Assembly: GCA_031290075.1 (NCBI GenBank)
Contig: JAITOG010000050.1
Coordinates: 1-6,430, forward strand
Direction: 5' to 3'
Source of the DNA: Holosporales bacterium
GTDB taxonomy: Bacteria; Pseudomonadota; Alphaproteobacteria; BNTO01
DNA length: 6,430 nucleotides
The notes beneath the pieces were generated by a model. The model did not search any database. It saw only the letters and a list, made by a program, of their open reading frames with translations, and was not told where the DNA came from. Position 1 is the first letter of the stretch. Every line of letters starts with the position of its first letter. Below, in pieces: positions 5,572-6,430 of the stretch. Made by a program: the position numbers and the translations under genes.

Positions 5572-6099
5572 CTAATCTATAACAATTAGTGGCTCATCGT
5601 ATTCAACAGGCTTTTGATCAGATACAAGAATTGCTATAATTTTTCCTGCTTTTGTCGCTTTTATAGGATTCAAAACTTTCATAGCTTCTACAACAAGCAA
5701 GGTCTGCCCAATATTAACTGTATCTCCAATTTTAACAAAAGAAGCAGCTCCAGATTCAGGAGCAAGGTAAACTATACCAACCATTGGAGATCTAATGGTT
5801 CCCAGATGTGTGCTAAAATCAGGCTCAGATAACAATAGTTTGGACTCGCTTGAAGTAACAGCTGGAGAGGTAACATTCTGGCTGACAATCATTGGCTCAG
5901 TAATACTAGAGGTTAATGATTTTTTAGAGATATAAATACGCCGTCCATTTTCTTCATATTCAATTTCAGTTAATTGATATTTAATAAGTTTTTCAGCTAA
6001 TTCATCTATTTTTACTTGTTCTTCTTTTACAATGTTTTCTTCTTTTGAATTATCAGATTCATTGATAATGGTTTGTTGCTGGAATTCTTTGTCTAACAT
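5572..6099 (-). CDS. accB: Acetyl-CoA carboxylase biotin carboxyl carrier protein
   Basis: 175 residues, within the AccB range. It carries biotin between biotin carboxylase (AccC) and the carboxyltransferase (AccA/AccD) in the first committed step of fatty-acid synthesis in the cytoplasm. Residues 30-60 (DELAEKLIKYQLTEIEYEENGRRIYISK) are the conserved N-terminal segment. Residues 65-95 are a Ser/Thr/Pro-containing flexible linker. Residues 99-175 are the biotinyl domain with RSPMVG, the AccB-specific thumb around LAPESGAASFVKIGD, and the biotin site EAMKVLNPI with K141 as the modified lysine. The MKV.NPI form is common in alphaproteobacteria. The ATG at 6099 has only a weak AAG-type ribosome binding site. 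accC, usually immediately downstream, is absent: three bases after the stop lies repeat copy B, then non-coding DNA. Confidence 0.96.
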   Translation of the reverse strand: MLDKEFQQQTIINESDNSKEENIVKEEQVKIDELAEKLIKYQLTEIEYEENGRRIYISKKSLTSSITEPMIVSQNVTSPAVTSSESKLLLSEPDFSTHLGTIRSPMVGIVYLAPESGAASFVKIGDTVNIGQTLLVVEAMKVLNPIKATKAGKIIAILVSDQKPVEYDEPLIVID

Positions 6100-6130
6100 T
6101 ATCTTAATTTTTTATAGCCTTGATTGTTAG

Positions 6131-6159
6131 TATATAGTTCATTTTTAGGAAAAAAGCAA
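6131..6159 (-). promoter_or_regulatory. Candidate accB promoter
   Basis: On the minus strand TTGCTT (6159-6154) is followed after exactly 17 bases by TATATA (6136-6131), the latter running on into TATACT. Transcription would begin about 20-30 bases before the accB ATG. This supports accB being transcribed on its own and not as part of an aroQ-accB-accC type operon. Confidence 0.5.
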
Positions 6160-6222
6160 GATTTGGCCTAATTTTACAAAGTTGCCAGGGCTTTTTTCTA
6201 GCAATTGAAGAAGAACCCTCCA

Positions 6223-6312
6223 TATACTGGGGCCCCCAAAGAATGCGGATTTTAATTGCTGCCAATCCTTGAAACCCAAGAAGTTTGAATCCGCAATTTT
6301 TTGGGGTTTGGG
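6223..6312 (+). repeat. Dispersed hairpin repeat, copy C
   Basis: It matches copy B from TATAC through GGGTTTGGG, with a C to T change in the left end (TATACT), one C fewer in the CCAATCC run and TTTGAA in place of TTTTAA. The right end reads GGGCTTA instead of GGGTATA, so the terminal symmetry has decayed. It lies upstream of accB in the same orientation as copies A and B. With copy B it brackets accB. Confidence 0.88.
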
Positions 6313-6430
6313 CTTACATCTCTACATAAAAATATCTCTTATAAATCCCTGTTTACAAGGATCATTTTTTTTAAAAAGTAGAAAACAAGCCTTTTATTTT
6401 TTTGATAAAGTTGTTTTTATGCTAACTATG
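6313..6430. other. AT-rich end of window, no gene seen
   Basis: Neither strand shows a credible start with a ribosome binding site, and no recognisable protein or RNA motif is present. ATCC...GGAT (6344-6362) could form a weak imperfect hairpin. An upstream gene may begin or end beyond the window edge. Confidence 0.4.

Noticed and set aside
5474..6312. The recurring hairpin repeats as a CRISPR array
   Set aside because: Copies are about 95 bases, widely and irregularly spaced, and separated by a gene, with no short uniform spacers.
1..6430. tRNA, rRNA or known riboswitch
   Set aside because: I found no cloverleaf with a T-arm consensus, no rRNA signature and no recognisable aptamer core on either strand.

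Overview
The window is AT-rich and looks like part of the chromosome of an alphaproteobacterium with a host-associated lifestyle. A relative of Holosporales (Paracaedibacter, Caedimonas or Holospora type) is my best guess. This rests on strong A/T bias at degenerate positions, an alphaproteobacterial biotin-carrier motif (EAMKV.NPI), decayed transposases of types common in endosymbionts, and several dispersed palindromic repeats. TGA acts as a stop codon (radC). The lineage is an inference from gene character and was not tested by a search.

Layout. Bases 1-41 are the broken end of a dispersed hairpin repeat (copy A). It cuts into the N-terminal remnant of an IS982-like transposase on the minus strand (42-200). 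A strong hairpin at 201-244 sits directly in front of that remnant's start codon. Bases 245-472 hold nothing I can support. Bases 473-601 encode a zinc-ribbon transposase N-terminus that then breaks off. Bases 677-3507 carry a minus-strand housekeeping block in the order clpP, clpX, radC: a protease, its AAA+ unfoldase, and a JAB/MPN-domain RadC protein. Two plus-strand genes for Sec-exported proteins follow. The first (3725-4624) is a permuted NlpC/P60 papain-like cysteine hydrolase. The second (4763-5077) is a 104-residue protein I do not recognise, behind a good promoter and an AT-rich tandem repeat.

Bases 5078-5571 lack a credible gene but are full of structure. They hold a 9-bp inverted repeat, a roughly 208-bp element with near-identical inverted ends and a 32-bp central palindrome, and complete hairpin repeat copy B. 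accB (5572-6099, minus) encodes the biotin carboxyl carrier protein of acetyl-CoA carboxylase. It stands alone, without accC, and is bracketed by copies B and C of the same repeat in direct orientation. Bases 6313-6430 show no gene.

How the genes work together. ClpX unfolds substrates and feeds them to ClpP, and radC is probably read through from clpX. AccB belongs to fatty-acid synthesis and must work with accC and the carboxyltransferase genes located elsewhere. The two exported proteins are the accessory, possibly host-facing, part. The repeats and transposase remnants suggest a genome rearranged and decayed by mobile DNA.
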